64,000 nucleotides of DNA from Salipaludibacillus aurantiacus (lineage in GTDB: Bacteria > Bacillota > Bacilli > Bacillales > Salisediminibacteriaceae): contig NZ_FOGT01000018.1 in assembly GCF_900111295.1 (NCBI RefSeq), positions 29,778 through 93,777 on the forward strand, read 5' to 3'. Positions 1 to 7,195 of the stretch are shown piece by piece; position 1 is the first letter of the stretch, and each line of letters starts with the position of its first letter. Made by a program: the position numbers and the translations under genes. The notes beneath the pieces are model-generated. The model saw only the letters and a program-made list of their open reading frames with translations. It had not been told where the DNA came from and did not search any database.

Positions 1-1054
1 ATTCAACATCTTCACTTGTAAAAAGGTCGGCTTCGTATAGATTATAAGGTAGCTGGGTGGCACCAACTGATATGGCATCGCGGCTCGTACCAGGAGAACC
101 GACAGTCCAGTTGTTAGGCCCGCTGTTTCCGTTTGAAGTTACAGCTACTACGCCTTCAGCCATTGCCCAGTCAAGAGCGATAGACGTAGCCCAGTCAGGG
201 TCGTTTACTGTATTTCCTAAAGACAGGTTCATGACATCAGCACCGTCTTTAACAGCTAATTCGATACCTGCTACGACATCAGCTGTCGTACCGCCCTGCG
301 GTCCAAGAACACGGTAGCCAAGCAGGCTGGCGTCAGGTGCAACCCCTTTAATGTTTCCGTTAGCAGCAACGGTTCCTGCTACATGTGTACCGTGGTACTG
401 ACCTTCCCCTTCCTGAGGATCGTCATTGTTATCGACAAAGTCATAACCTTTGTAGTCTCCAAAAGCATGAGCCAAGTCAGGGTGTGTATAATCAACACCT
501 GTATCAATGATGGCTACTGTCACACCTTTACCTGTAATTCCTAAGCTTTCCCAGGCTTCATCAGCTCCAATAAAAGGAGCACTGTCCATCATTTCAGGAG
601 AAAATTCCTCACTAGAGATTTTTTCAGGAGAAAATTCTGTAGCTTGGTAAGTCACAGACGGATAAATCGCCTGAACTCCGTCCAATTCAGTTAACTGCAG
701 CACTTCTTTTTCAGATAAAGTTAACGCAATACCTGAGAATAAATGGTCATATTCTCTTTCAACTTCACTGTCTGGAATAAGAGCTGCAATGTCACTCTTT
801 AACTGCTCACGGTTCTTTTTCAGGTTAGCTTCAGACTGAGCGAGCCCTTTATGTTTCGCTTCAGTTATAGAAGGTTCATCAAGCTGAACCATTACTGTAA
901 TCTCTTCAGAAGAATTAAAATCATAGGTTCCTTTGAGTTCTCCAAGACTGTCTGAATTTTGTCCAGACGCTTGTCCAGTCTGAGTAAAACCGGATGCAAG
1001 CAACACCAGGACCATGATCATTAAAGCTGCTTTTTTCTGTAAAAAACTTTTCAA
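1..1054 (-). CDS. Subtilisin-like serine protease, Vpr type (3' part cut by window edge)
   Basis: Secreted S8 peptidase; the first 351 residues are visible. The likely start is TTG at 1054, placed 6-8 nt after a strong AGGAGGGG. Residues 1-30 form a signal peptide (basic N-terminus, hydrophobic 9-22). Residues about 50-135 look like an I9 propeptide inhibitor domain. The catalytic domain starts near 161; Asp184 (IIDTGVDYTHPDL) and His221 (HGTHVAGTVA) are two of the triad, and Asn310 in SNGNSGP is the oxyanion-hole residue. The catalytic Ser and any PA insert lie beyond the window. The sequence around the Asp motif resembles B. subtilis Vpr. Partial only because of the window edge; no frameshift seen. 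Confidence 0.9.
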   Translation of the reverse strand, partial: MKSFLQKKAALMIMVLVLLASGFTQTGQASGQNSDSLGELKGTYDFNSSEEITVMVQLDEPSITEAKHKGLAQSEANLKKNREQLKSDIAALIPDSEVEREYDHLFSGIALTLSEKEVLQLTELDGVQAIYPSVTYQATEFSPEKISSEEFSPEMMDSAPFIGADEAWESLGITGKGVTVAIIDTGVDYTHPDLAHAFGDYKGYDFVDNNDDPQEGEGQYHGTHVAGTVAANGNIKGVAPDASLLGYRVLGPQGGTTADVVAGIELAVKDGADVMNLSLGNTVNDPDWATSIALDWAMAEGVVAVTSNGNSGPNNWTVGSPGTSRDAISVGATQLPYNLYEADLFTSEDVE

Positions 1055-1462
1055 AAAGACCCCTCCTAAATATTATTTGACGGAAACTGAAAAAAAGTCA
1101 CCTCCAGAAATTGGTTATGTATACGAGAGCTGGAAAAAACTCTCTCTATAAATTATTTCGTAAAACGAGATTTTTTTCTTGAAACAATTGGATTATTATT
1201 CTGAATTTTACAAACTATAACAAATTCTTATAAATAGCGATGTAACAGCTTTTTGGGTCTTTAGGTCTGTTTTTTCACGGTTGAAATGAAAGGTTAGTAT
1301 AGTATGAAAGTTCTGAAAAATAAATAAAAAAATGAAATATTTACGGGAGAAATGAAAAAAACATTTGATGAAAATGAAGAAAATTAAATATTAAGGGAGG
1401 TTATTAAATAGCAAAAAAAAGAAATAGGCCGATCGATTTAATTTAAGATAGGCCTTTTAAAT
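1055..1462. other. Intergenic region, mostly AT-rich
   Basis: Holds the subtilase leader and promoter on the minus strand. On the plus strand an 11-codon ORF starts at about 1357 after GGGAGAA, and an isolated AAGGGAGGT lies near 1394-1402. Nothing longer is supported; these could be remnants. Confidence 0.4.
1214..1222 (-). promoter_or_regulatory. Extended -10 promoter for the subtilase
   Basis: On the minus strand TGT-TATAGT (an extended -10, TGnTATAAT type) lies about 160 nt upstream of the TTG start. No good -35 is visible, as is usual for extended -10 promoters. The leader also contains an unused Shine-Dalgarno-like GGAGGTGA near 1095-1105. Confidence 0.4.
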
Positions 1463-1491
1463 AAAAAAGCCTGCCGGAAAACTCCGGCAGG
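1463..1491 (-). terminator. Rho-independent terminator of ytzB
   Basis: Perfect 9-bp stem (1470-1478 with 1483-1491, CCTGCCGGA arm) with a 4-nt loop. On the minus strand it is followed by six T (1463-1468), just after the ytzB stop codon. Confidence 0.85.
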
Positions 1492-1502
1492 AGAAAAGAG
1501 AG

Positions 1503-1826
1503 TTAATCTTCCTGTTTATTCAAAGCGAGGACTGCACCAGTTGAAGCATCTACAAAGAATTCATAGGCTGCCATTTTACCGTTCTCATCTGAACATGTAA
1601 TCCCGCCTCGGTAAACATCATAGACGAGCTGGTCCTGTTCAAACTCCTCGGTAATCATATGTACCCATGACCCTTCAATGGTTCCAAGATGTGTCGTTTT
1701 TCGTTTAACCGATTTCAGTGCTTTTTCCGGTGATAATTTTCCATCTGTCTTTTCCAATTGATTTTTAGCCAGTATAGTCACTGCGACCCCTGCGCCAACA
1801 CCAGCTGCGAAACGTTTCCAACCCAT
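1503..1826 (-). CDS. ytzB: Small PepSY-domain protein YtzB
   Basis: A 107-residue protein with a short hydrophobic N-terminus (residues 6-20) followed by a PepSY-like fold ending in YEFFVDASTGAVL. The ORF opens at a GTG at 1835, but that GTG lies inside the ribosome binding site AAGAGGTG, so ATG at 1826 (6 nt downstream) is the start. It is divergent from ytoP, as ytzB is in B. subtilis. The biochemical role is unknown; PepSY domains often bind or inhibit peptidases, so a link to the neighbouring aminopeptidase is only inference. Confidence 0.8.
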   Translation of the reverse strand: MGWKRFAAGVGAGVAVTILAKNQLEKTDGKLSPEKALKSVKRKTTHLGTIEGSWVHMITEEFEQDQLVYDVYRGGITCSDENGKMAAYEFFVDASTGAVLALNKQED

Positions 1827-1878
1827 AAAGCACACCTCTTTCTAAAAATATACTTCTGTAGTTCTAGTTCCCAATATT

Positions 1879-1907
1879 AGTATATCGAAACTAATAATAA
1901 AAGCCAA
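1879..1907 (-). promoter_or_regulatory. SigA-type promoter of ytzB
   Basis: On the minus strand TTGGCT (1902-1907), a 17-nt spacer and TATACT (1879-1884). It lies about 50 nt upstream of the ytzB start. Confidence 0.65.
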
Positions 1908-2052
1908 TCTTCCAGTTTATTTTTTCATAAAAGATAATTTTCATGAGAGAGATAATTATTTCGTTTACCGAAAAAAGTGGAAACCATTCAGACAATTCGT
2001 TAAAATAAAAATAGCTTACATAACAATTTTCAGGGAAGGAGATTGAAAAGAT

Positions 2053-3126
2053 ATGAACAGTGAAACATACAAAATGTTTGAAACATTAACACAGCTTCCG
2101 GGGGCACCCGGTTTTGAACATCAAGTCCGGGCATATGTAAAAAAAGAATTGGAACAATACAGTGATGAAGTGATCCAGGACCGCCTTGGAGGGGTTTTTG
2201 GAGTTAAAAAAGGAAATGGAACAGGCCCTAAAGTTATGGTTGCCGGCCATATGGATGAAGTAGGCTTTATGGTCACGTCTGTAAATGAAAAAGGGCTGAT
2301 CCGTTTTCAGACTTTAGGCGGCTGGTGGAGCCAGGTCCTTCTTGCACAGCGACTTCAAATTATAACTGATAATGGCCCTGTCACAGGGGTTGTAGGCTCT
2401 ATCCCACCACATCTGTTAGATGAGGTGAAGAGAAATAAGCCAATGGAAATTAAGAACATGTATATAGATATAGGGGCGGACAATAAGGAAGATGCGGAGA
2501 GAATCGGTATTAAACCGGGCCAGCAGATTGTGCCGGTTTGTCCAATGGAGACGCTTGCTAATGATAAAAAAATTCTGGCCAAAGCCTGGGATAACAGATA
2601 TGGTGTCGGTCTGTCGATTGAACTTTTAAAAGAACTTAAAGATGAGAAGACTCCTAATATATTATATTCAGGAGCGACGGTTCAGGAAGAAGTTGGGCTG
2701 CGCGGGGCTCAGGCTGCCGCTAATATGATTAAGCCCGATATCTTTTATGCTCTCGATGCAAGTCCTGCAAATGACGCATCAGGTGAGAAAGATGCTTTCG
2801 GCCACCTTGGCAAAGGGGCATTATTAAGAATATTTGATCGTACAATGATCACTCACCGGGGCATGAGAGAGTTCATTCTCGATACAGCAGAAACGAACAA
2901 GATTCCATACCAGTTCTTTATTTCCCAGGGCGGCACAGATGCCGGCAGGGTGCATATTTCCAACAGCGGTGTCCCTTCAGCGGTAATAGGCATCTGCTCA
3001 AGGTATATCCATACCGCTGCTTCAATGATTCATGTGGATGATTATGCCGCTGCCAAAGAACTGATTACCACCCTTGTAAGACAGACGGACGAAACGACAT
3101 TAAAAACCATCCGGGATAACGTATAA
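2053..3126 (+). CDS. ytoP: M42 family glutamyl/leucyl aminopeptidase YtoP
   Basis: A 357-residue cytosolic metallo-aminopeptidase. The dinuclear metal site of the M42 family is complete: His66 (AGHMDEVG), Asp180 (WDNRYG), catalytic Glu212 with Glu213 (VQEEVGLRG), Asp235 (YALDAS) and His320 (YIHTAASM). Length matches the family. The start ATG follows GGGAAGGAG by a normal distance. It degrades N-terminal residues from peptides; a tetrahedral-type assembly is typical of the family. The gene is monocistronic, with its own terminator, and is divergent from ytzB. Confidence 0.95.
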   Translation: MNSETYKMFETLTQLPGAPGFEHQVRAYVKKELEQYSDEVIQDRLGGVFGVKKGNGTGPKVMVAGHMDEVGFMVTSVNEKGLIRFQTLGGWWSQVLLAQRLQIITDNGPVTGVVGSIPPHLLDEVKRNKPMEIKNMYIDIGADNKEDAERIGIKPGQQIVPVCPMETLANDKKILAKAWDNRYGVGLSIELLKELKDEKTPNILYSGATVQEEVGLRGAQAAANMIKPDIFYALDASPANDASGEKDAFGHLGKGALLRIFDRTMITHRGMREFILDTAETNKIPYQFFISQGGTDAGRVHISNSGVPSAVIGICSRYIHTAASMIHVDDYAAAKELITTLVRQTDETTLKTIRDNV

Positions 3127-3146
3127 ATAACGATTATCGTATCCTG

Positions 3147-3178
3147 AAAATCCCGACAGCTGATCGGGATTTTCTTTT
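3147..3178 (+). terminator. Terminator of ytoP
   Basis: Ten-bp stem (3147-3156 with 3164-3173, core ATCCCGA/TCGGGAT) followed by a T-rich tail. Confidence 0.8.
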
Positions 3179-3223
3179 GGCTGTAATCGGCAGGGGGTGA
3201 CATGTCTTAGGCGAATAACATTA

Positions 3224-3236
3224 GGGGTCAGACCCC
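3224..3236. repeat. Short palindrome GGGGTCAGACCCC
   Basis: A 13-nt palindrome (GGGGTC-A-GACCCC) upstream of the DUF84 gene. This motif is commonly met in bacterial intergenic DNA; whether it acts as an operator, hairpin or repeat is not decidable here. Confidence 0.5.
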
Positions 3237-3271
3237 CCAGATGCTGGAAAAAAGAAAGGGGGCTTGGAGTG

Positions 3272-3787
3272 ATGGAAAAAGGATTGTATGTCGGTTCTGA
3301 AAATCCGGCTAAAATAGCATCGGTCAAAGAAGTGTTCGGTAAAGACTTTGAAATACGAGGTGTTTCGGCTCCTTCGGGCGTATCGAGTCAACCTGCTTCA
3401 GACGAAGAAACAATGCAGGGAGCTGTGAACAGAGCAAGATATTTAATAGCCAAAACCGATGGAAAATTAGCTCTCGGTCTTGAAGGAGGAATAATGACTC
3501 TTAATAAAGGCTTGTATTTATGTAACTGGGGGGCTCTGGTCACTGAACAAGGCGGGGTGTATTTGGCCGGAGGAGCAAGAGTACCTCTGCCTGAATCTGT
3601 CGTAAAGCTCCTTCAGGACGGACTAGAATTAGGAGAAGTAATGGATATATATACGAAGCAGCGAGACACCCGTAAAAAAGAAGGTGCAATCGGGATACTG
3701 ACTAATGGACACATTACCCGTTCAGAAATGTTTGTCCATATTAATTTGATGCTTAAAGGGCAGTATGAAAAATTTCTTACATACTGA
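3272..3787 (+). CDS. DUF84 family protein (possible inosine/xanthosine triphosphatase-like)
   Basis: A 171-residue protein of the DUF84/YjjX-like ITPase superfamily. The N-terminal YVGSENPAKIASVKEVF is the typical substrate-binding loop of the family; GLEGG and the C-terminal EMFVHINLML region also fit. An ORF exists from 3197, but ATG 3272 is preceded by AAAGGGGG at about 9 nt and starts at the family N-terminus. Related E. coli YjjX removes non-canonical purine nucleotides; that activity for this subgroup is inferred. Its 3' end abuts repeat copy A. Confidence 0.8.
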   Translation: MEKGLYVGSENPAKIASVKEVFGKDFEIRGVSAPSGVSSQPASDEETMQGAVNRARYLIAKTDGKLALGLEGGIMTLNKGLYLCNWGALVTEQGGVYLAGGARVPLPESVVKLLQDGLELGEVMDIYTKQRDTRKKEGAIGILTNGHITRSEMFVHINLMLKGQYEKFLTY

Positions 3788-3800
3788 TAAGTACTCAAAA

Positions 3801-4156
3801 AACGAGGCCGGGACAAAACTAAAAACAAGTTTGTAAAAGACGAACAATAATTTTATCAGACAGTTTGAAACGTGGGTCACTTTTAGTTTTACCACATATT
3901 AAAAAGCCTCAGGCTCTTTTGATTGAAGGACAGAAGGCGGCGACGCCCGAGGGATTAAGCGCAGTCTGAAGATCCAATTCAACGAAGCTCCAGGCTGAGT
4001 TGAATTTAGCTGAAGACAAGCCCCTGGGCAAGCGTCCGCCTGGCGGACTGAAATGACTACTATTCATCAGAAGTTACAAAAGCGAAAAACCGAACAAAAA
4101 TCATAAGATTTGTTCGGCTTTCTTTATGATTACTATTCTTTTGTCTCAGCTTCGTT
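3801..4156. repeat. MITE-like intergenic element, copy A (inverted relative to copy B)
   Basis: About 356 bp with 18-bp terminal inverted repeats: AACGAGGCCGGGACAAAA at 3801-3818 and its near reverse complement at 4139-4156 (15 of 18 positions match). Read on the minus strand it shares, in the same order, several blocks with copy B (13483-14014): the terminus, a spacer with AATAGTAATCATAAAG, a CCGAACAAA hairpin, the GGCGGACGCTTGCCC block, GGGGCTTGTCTTCA and a GCTTCGTTGAATTGG block. No ORF of its own is credible. It fills the space between the DUF84 gene and ytoQ. Confidence 0.8.
4089..4117. terminator. Hairpin inside repeat A, possible bidirectional terminator
   Basis: CCGAACAAA (4089-4097) pairs with TTTGTTCGG (4109-4117). 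A T-rich stretch follows on the plus strand and a run of T on the minus strand. On the minus strand it lies about 45 nt after the ytoQ stop, so it may end ytoQ transcripts. Confidence 0.5.
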
Positions 4157-4162
4157 CTTTTA

Positions 4163-4603
4163 CTACTCAAAAATATATGAGAGAGCCTGCAGGGCCTGAT
4201 CAGTATTTTCTACTGTAACCTGGGCTCTTTCCGAGAGTTCTTTTAGCGGGTGGTGAAGTTCTTTAGGTCTGACAAGTATGAGCGGTTTATTTAATGCAAC
4301 AGCGGCGGCAGCATCTGCGGCACTGTTCCACTGCTTGTACTTTTCTCCGAAAAGAGCAATAACAACATCAGATTTTTCCAGTAAAACTCGCGTTCGTAAA
4401 TTGTTAATTTTAGAAGCTGCTTCATCCTTGTATATGTTGTCGGGCTGCTCTCCAAGAATCTCTTCTCCTATGTTATCAGAGCGGTCATGATTCTCCATAG
4501 GACCGGTAAAAGAGACAGGGAGGTTTTTGGATTTCGCTTTTTCTTTCACTTCCTCCCGCCAGTTATCGTGGATTTGGCCAGCTAAATAAACAGTTAATTC
4601 CAT
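4163..4603 (-). CDS. ytoQ: YtoQ family protein
   Basis: A 146-residue member of the YtoQ family. The N-terminal VYLAGQIHDNWREE and the block GPMENHDRSDNIGEEI are hallmark stretches; the Rossmann-like layout resembles nucleoside deoxyribosyltransferase relatives, but the function is not established. The ORF could begin at 4624, but the TAAGGAGG ribosome site lies inside that extension, so ATG 4603 is chosen. It is convergent with the DUF84 gene and divergent from the EIIC-like gene. Confidence 0.85.
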   Translation of the reverse strand: MELTVYLAGQIHDNWREEVKEKAKSKNLPVSFTGPMENHDRSDNIGEEILGEQPDNIYKDEAASKINNLRTRVLLEKSDVVIALFGEKYKQWNSAADAAAAVALNKPLILVRPKELHHPLKELSERAQVTVENTDQALQALSYIFE

Positions 4604-4772
4604 CTTATACCTCCTTATCAGCATTACTTACATTCTACAATTTTCCCATTAATAAAAAAACAAAAACAAACATTTTTCACGGCAAGCATACCCGTAATTG
4701 AGTGTGTTATTATAATAAACGATAAACAACAGATGCAGGACAGCAGGTGTGAAGAAGTGAAAGGAGTTCCTG

Positions 4773-5795
4773 ATGAAAGAATTTCTGAAACGAAAAGGAA
4801 TAGAACCATCTTTTCAAAACTACGTCATTAATGCATTAAGTTATATGGCTTTAGGGTTGTTCTCCTCGTTAATTATCGGGCTGATAATGGAAACGGCAGG
4901 TACCCAGCTTGGGGGCCGTCCGGGCGGCCAGCTTTTAGTCCAGATGGGGGAGACTGCCATGAGTCTTTCCGGACCGGCTATTGGAGCGGCTGTTGCCTAC
5001 GGACTTGGGGCGCCTCGTCTTGTTCTGTTTGCAGCACTCGTAAGCGGGGCTTCAGGAGGGGAAATGGCAGGACCTGCTGGGAGTTTTCTGGCGGCCCTCA
5101 TTTCAACAGAAATTGGTAAAATGGTTTCTCAGGAAACTAAAGTGGATATTATCGTCACTCCTTTCGTTACAATAGCTGCTGGTGTCGGCACGGCTTTAAC
5201 GATTGGTCCGCCGATCGCAGGAGGTATCCGGCAATTTGGTTCCTTTATAATGTGGGCGACAGAGCAGCAACCATTTGTAATGGGAATACTGGTTGCCGCC
5301 CTGATGGGTCTCGCATTAACCGCGCCTATTTCAAGCGCTGCCATCGCTTTTATGCTTGAGCTGGAAGGGGTAGCAGCAGGAGCAGCGACTGTAGGATGCG
5401 CTGCCCAGATGGTCGGATTTGCAGTAAGCAGTTTTAGGGAAAATCGATGGGCCGGTCTGCTGGCATTAGGAATAGGTACATCCATGCTGCAAATTGCCAA
5501 TGTGATTAAAAACCCATTGATTCTTATTCCGCCCACCTTATCCGCGGCCATACTCGGCCCGGCTGCCACAATGGTTTTTGTAATGGAAAATAACGCAGCC
5601 GGAGCAGGCATGGGAACGAGCGGCTTTGTAGGGCAAATAATGACGGTTCATACGATGGGGAGCGGAACACCGGTTCTTTTGAGTATTCTCTTGCTTCATT
5701 TTATTGGCCCGGCATTACTTAGTCTGTTATTCTCAGAGTGGCTGAGAAGAAAAAATCTGATTAAGTATGGAGATATGACAATCGAAAAATCTTAA
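4773..5795 (+). CDS. PTS EIIC-like membrane protein (PfoR type)
   Basis: A 340-residue polytopic membrane protein with about nine hydrophobic segments, very Gly/Ala rich. It matches the EIIC_2/PfoR family in features such as SLSGPAIGAAVAYGLG and the repeated GPA/GGEMAGP loops. The family name comes from a Clostridium perfringens toxin regulator; transport has not been shown and no EIIA or EIIB partner is encoded nearby, so a sugar PTS role is doubtful. AAAGGAG lies 6 nt before the ATG. ytpP follows after 12 nt, so the two are probably co-transcribed. Confidence 0.75.
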   Translation: MKEFLKRKGIEPSFQNYVINALSYMALGLFSSLIIGLIMETAGTQLGGRPGGQLLVQMGETAMSLSGPAIGAAVAYGLGAPRLVLFAALVSGASGGEMAGPAGSFLAALISTEIGKMVSQETKVDIIVTPFVTIAAGVGTALTIGPPIAGGIRQFGSFIMWATEQQPFVMGILVAALMGLALTAPISSAAIAFMLELEGVAAGAATVGCAAQMVGFAVSSFRENRWAGLLALGIGTSMLQIANVIKNPLILIPPTLSAAILGPAATMVFVMENNAAGAGMGTSGFVGQIMTVHTMGSGTPVLLSILLLHFIGPALLSLLFSEWLRRKNLIKYGDMTIEKS

Positions 5796-5807
5796 GGAGG
5801 AATTAAG

Positions 5808-6128
5808 ATGGAACAAATTACATCTCATGATCATTACAGTAAAGTTATCAGGGAGAAGGGAAGTGTGCTGATGTTTTCGGCAAGCTGGTGCCCGGACTGT
5901 GTGGTGATAGATCCGGTGATGCCTGAACTGGAAGAAAAACATTCTGAATTGGGATTTTACAAAGTTAACCGGGATGATTTTATCGAACTGTGCCAGGAGT
6001 TAGATATCTTCGGTATTCCAAGTTTTATTGTTTTTAAAAATGGTGAAGAGGCCGGCCGGTTTGTGAGCAAGGATCGTAAAACGAAAGAGGAAATTGATAC
6101 TTTTATACAGGAAGCTAAACAGAAATAA
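5808..6128 (+). CDS. ytpP: Thioredoxin-like protein YtpP
   Basis: A 106-residue single-domain thioredoxin. The active site is WCPDC (Cys28, Cys31), in place of the usual WCGPC, and the cis-Pro loop is GIPSF. Cytosolic, no signal peptide. AAGGAGG precedes the ATG. It is followed directly by a terminator. Likely a disulfide reductase, perhaps tied to bacillithiol chemistry (inference); the substrate is unknown. Confidence 0.9.
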   Translation: MEQITSHDHYSKVIREKGSVLMFSASWCPDCVVIDPVMPELEEKHSELGFYKVNRDDFIELCQELDIFGIPSFIVFKNGEEAGRFVSKDRKTKEEIDTFIQEAKQK

Positions 6129-6136
6129 TCCTGCAG

Positions 6137-6162
6137 AGCAGCTCCGTAACGAGCTGCTTTAT
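6137..6162 (+). terminator. Terminator after ytpP
   Basis: Stem AGCAGCTC (6137-6144) with GAGCTGCT (6151-6158), loop of 6 nt, then TTATT. Confidence 0.75.
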
Positions 6163-6262
6163 TACTGAGAGCCCGGTCACTGCCTTTGCCTTGGAATAAG
6201 CAGAGAAATTGGAGTTGATCGTTTCCCATGGTAAAATACAAATGTACTGGAGGGAAGAACTA

Positions 6263-7072
6263 ATGAAACCGATTCAATTAAAGCGTGAAATTGAAAAACA
6301 ACTGGATAATGAAAACTGGATCACTTCTTTCGACAGAGAGCAGGAAACTTTAAGAATTATAGATAAGCGGGTAGATAAAGGTGTTACAATTAATTTAGGA
6401 AACCTTGGCCCTAAAATGAACGAAAATAAAGACCAGGTATTACAGGAGACAATGAAAACGATCAAAGAAGGGTTAAGACTTTTAACTGCCGAAGTCAACC
6501 TCGCAGGGAATGAGCGCCATATTTTTCCTGTGATCAGGGCCACGTCTTTTCCTACTGAAACAAAAGATGGAAGAAAATTAGTGTATGCAGACCATACCGC
6601 GGAAACGAGAGTATTTTACGCCGTAGACCAGGGAACGTCATATTCCTTAATTGACGAAAACATGCTTGAAAAGGATAATAAAACCTTAAATGAAGTTCAG
6701 GAAGCTGCCCAGTTTAATCTACGGTCCTTGAAGCACACAATGAAAGAGGACAAAGTGGCAGGGAATACTTTTTATTTTCTGAGTATGGATGATGGCTACG
6801 ATGCGAGCAGAATTCTGAATGAATCTCTGCTTAAAGAAATGGATGAAAAAGTTCACGGACAGTTAACCGCAGCAGTACCTCACCACGATGTCCTTATTTT
6901 CGGGGATATTCAAAATGAAACCGGGTACGATGTCCTTGCCCAGATGGTTTTTCAGTTTTTCTCGGAAGGAAGAGTACCTATTACGGCACTACCGTTTATG
7001 TATGAGGACGGAGAACTAGAGCCTATCTTTATACTTGCACAGAAAAAGCCGAAAGAGACGAAAAAAGATTGA
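6263..7072 (+). CDS. ytpQ: DUF1444 protein YtpQ
   Basis: A 269-residue soluble protein of the DUF1444/UPF0354 family. The start is ATG 6263, 7 nt after GGAGGGAAG; the ORF upstream to 6209 has no ribosome site. Typical family features are the N-terminal WITSFDREQETLRI and the late PHHDVLIFGDIQNE block. It sits between ytpP and sftA as in B. subtilis, except that ytpR is missing. The function is unknown. Confidence 0.85.
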   Translation: MKPIQLKREIEKQLDNENWITSFDREQETLRIIDKRVDKGVTINLGNLGPKMNENKDQVLQETMKTIKEGLRLLTAEVNLAGNERHIFPVIRATSFPTETKDGRKLVYADHTAETRVFYAVDQGTSYSLIDENMLEKDNKTLNEVQEAAQFNLRSLKHTMKEDKVAGNTFYFLSMDDGYDASRILNESLLKEMDEKVHGQLTAAVPHHDVLIFGDIQNETGYDVLAQMVFQFFSEGRVPITALPFMYEDGELEPIFILAQKKPKETKKD

Positions 7073-7113
7073 TGAATTATCTGTTCACAAAAGTTATTAT
7101 TAAGTAAGATAAT

Positions 7114-7146
7114 AAAGAATCGCCCTTCTGGTGGTTCTTTTTCTTT
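7114..7146 (+). terminator. Terminator after ytpQ
   Basis: Eleven-bp stem with two G-U pairs (7114-7124 with 7130-7140, 5-nt loop) followed by TTCTTT. It occupies the place where ytpR stands in B. subtilis. Confidence 0.7.
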
Positions 7147-7195
7147 ATCCTGAAATAATAATTTTGCATTTCTAATTGGAAAATAGGTGATCAAT

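Noticed and set aside
57..317. Plus-strand ORF of 86 codons
   Set aside because: It is the antisense shadow of the subtilase catalytic domain, whose D and H motifs are clear on the minus strand.
1357..1392. 11-codon ORF with GGGAGAA in the subtilase-ytzB gap
   Set aside because: Too short and unsupported to call as a gene; mentioned only as a possible remnant.
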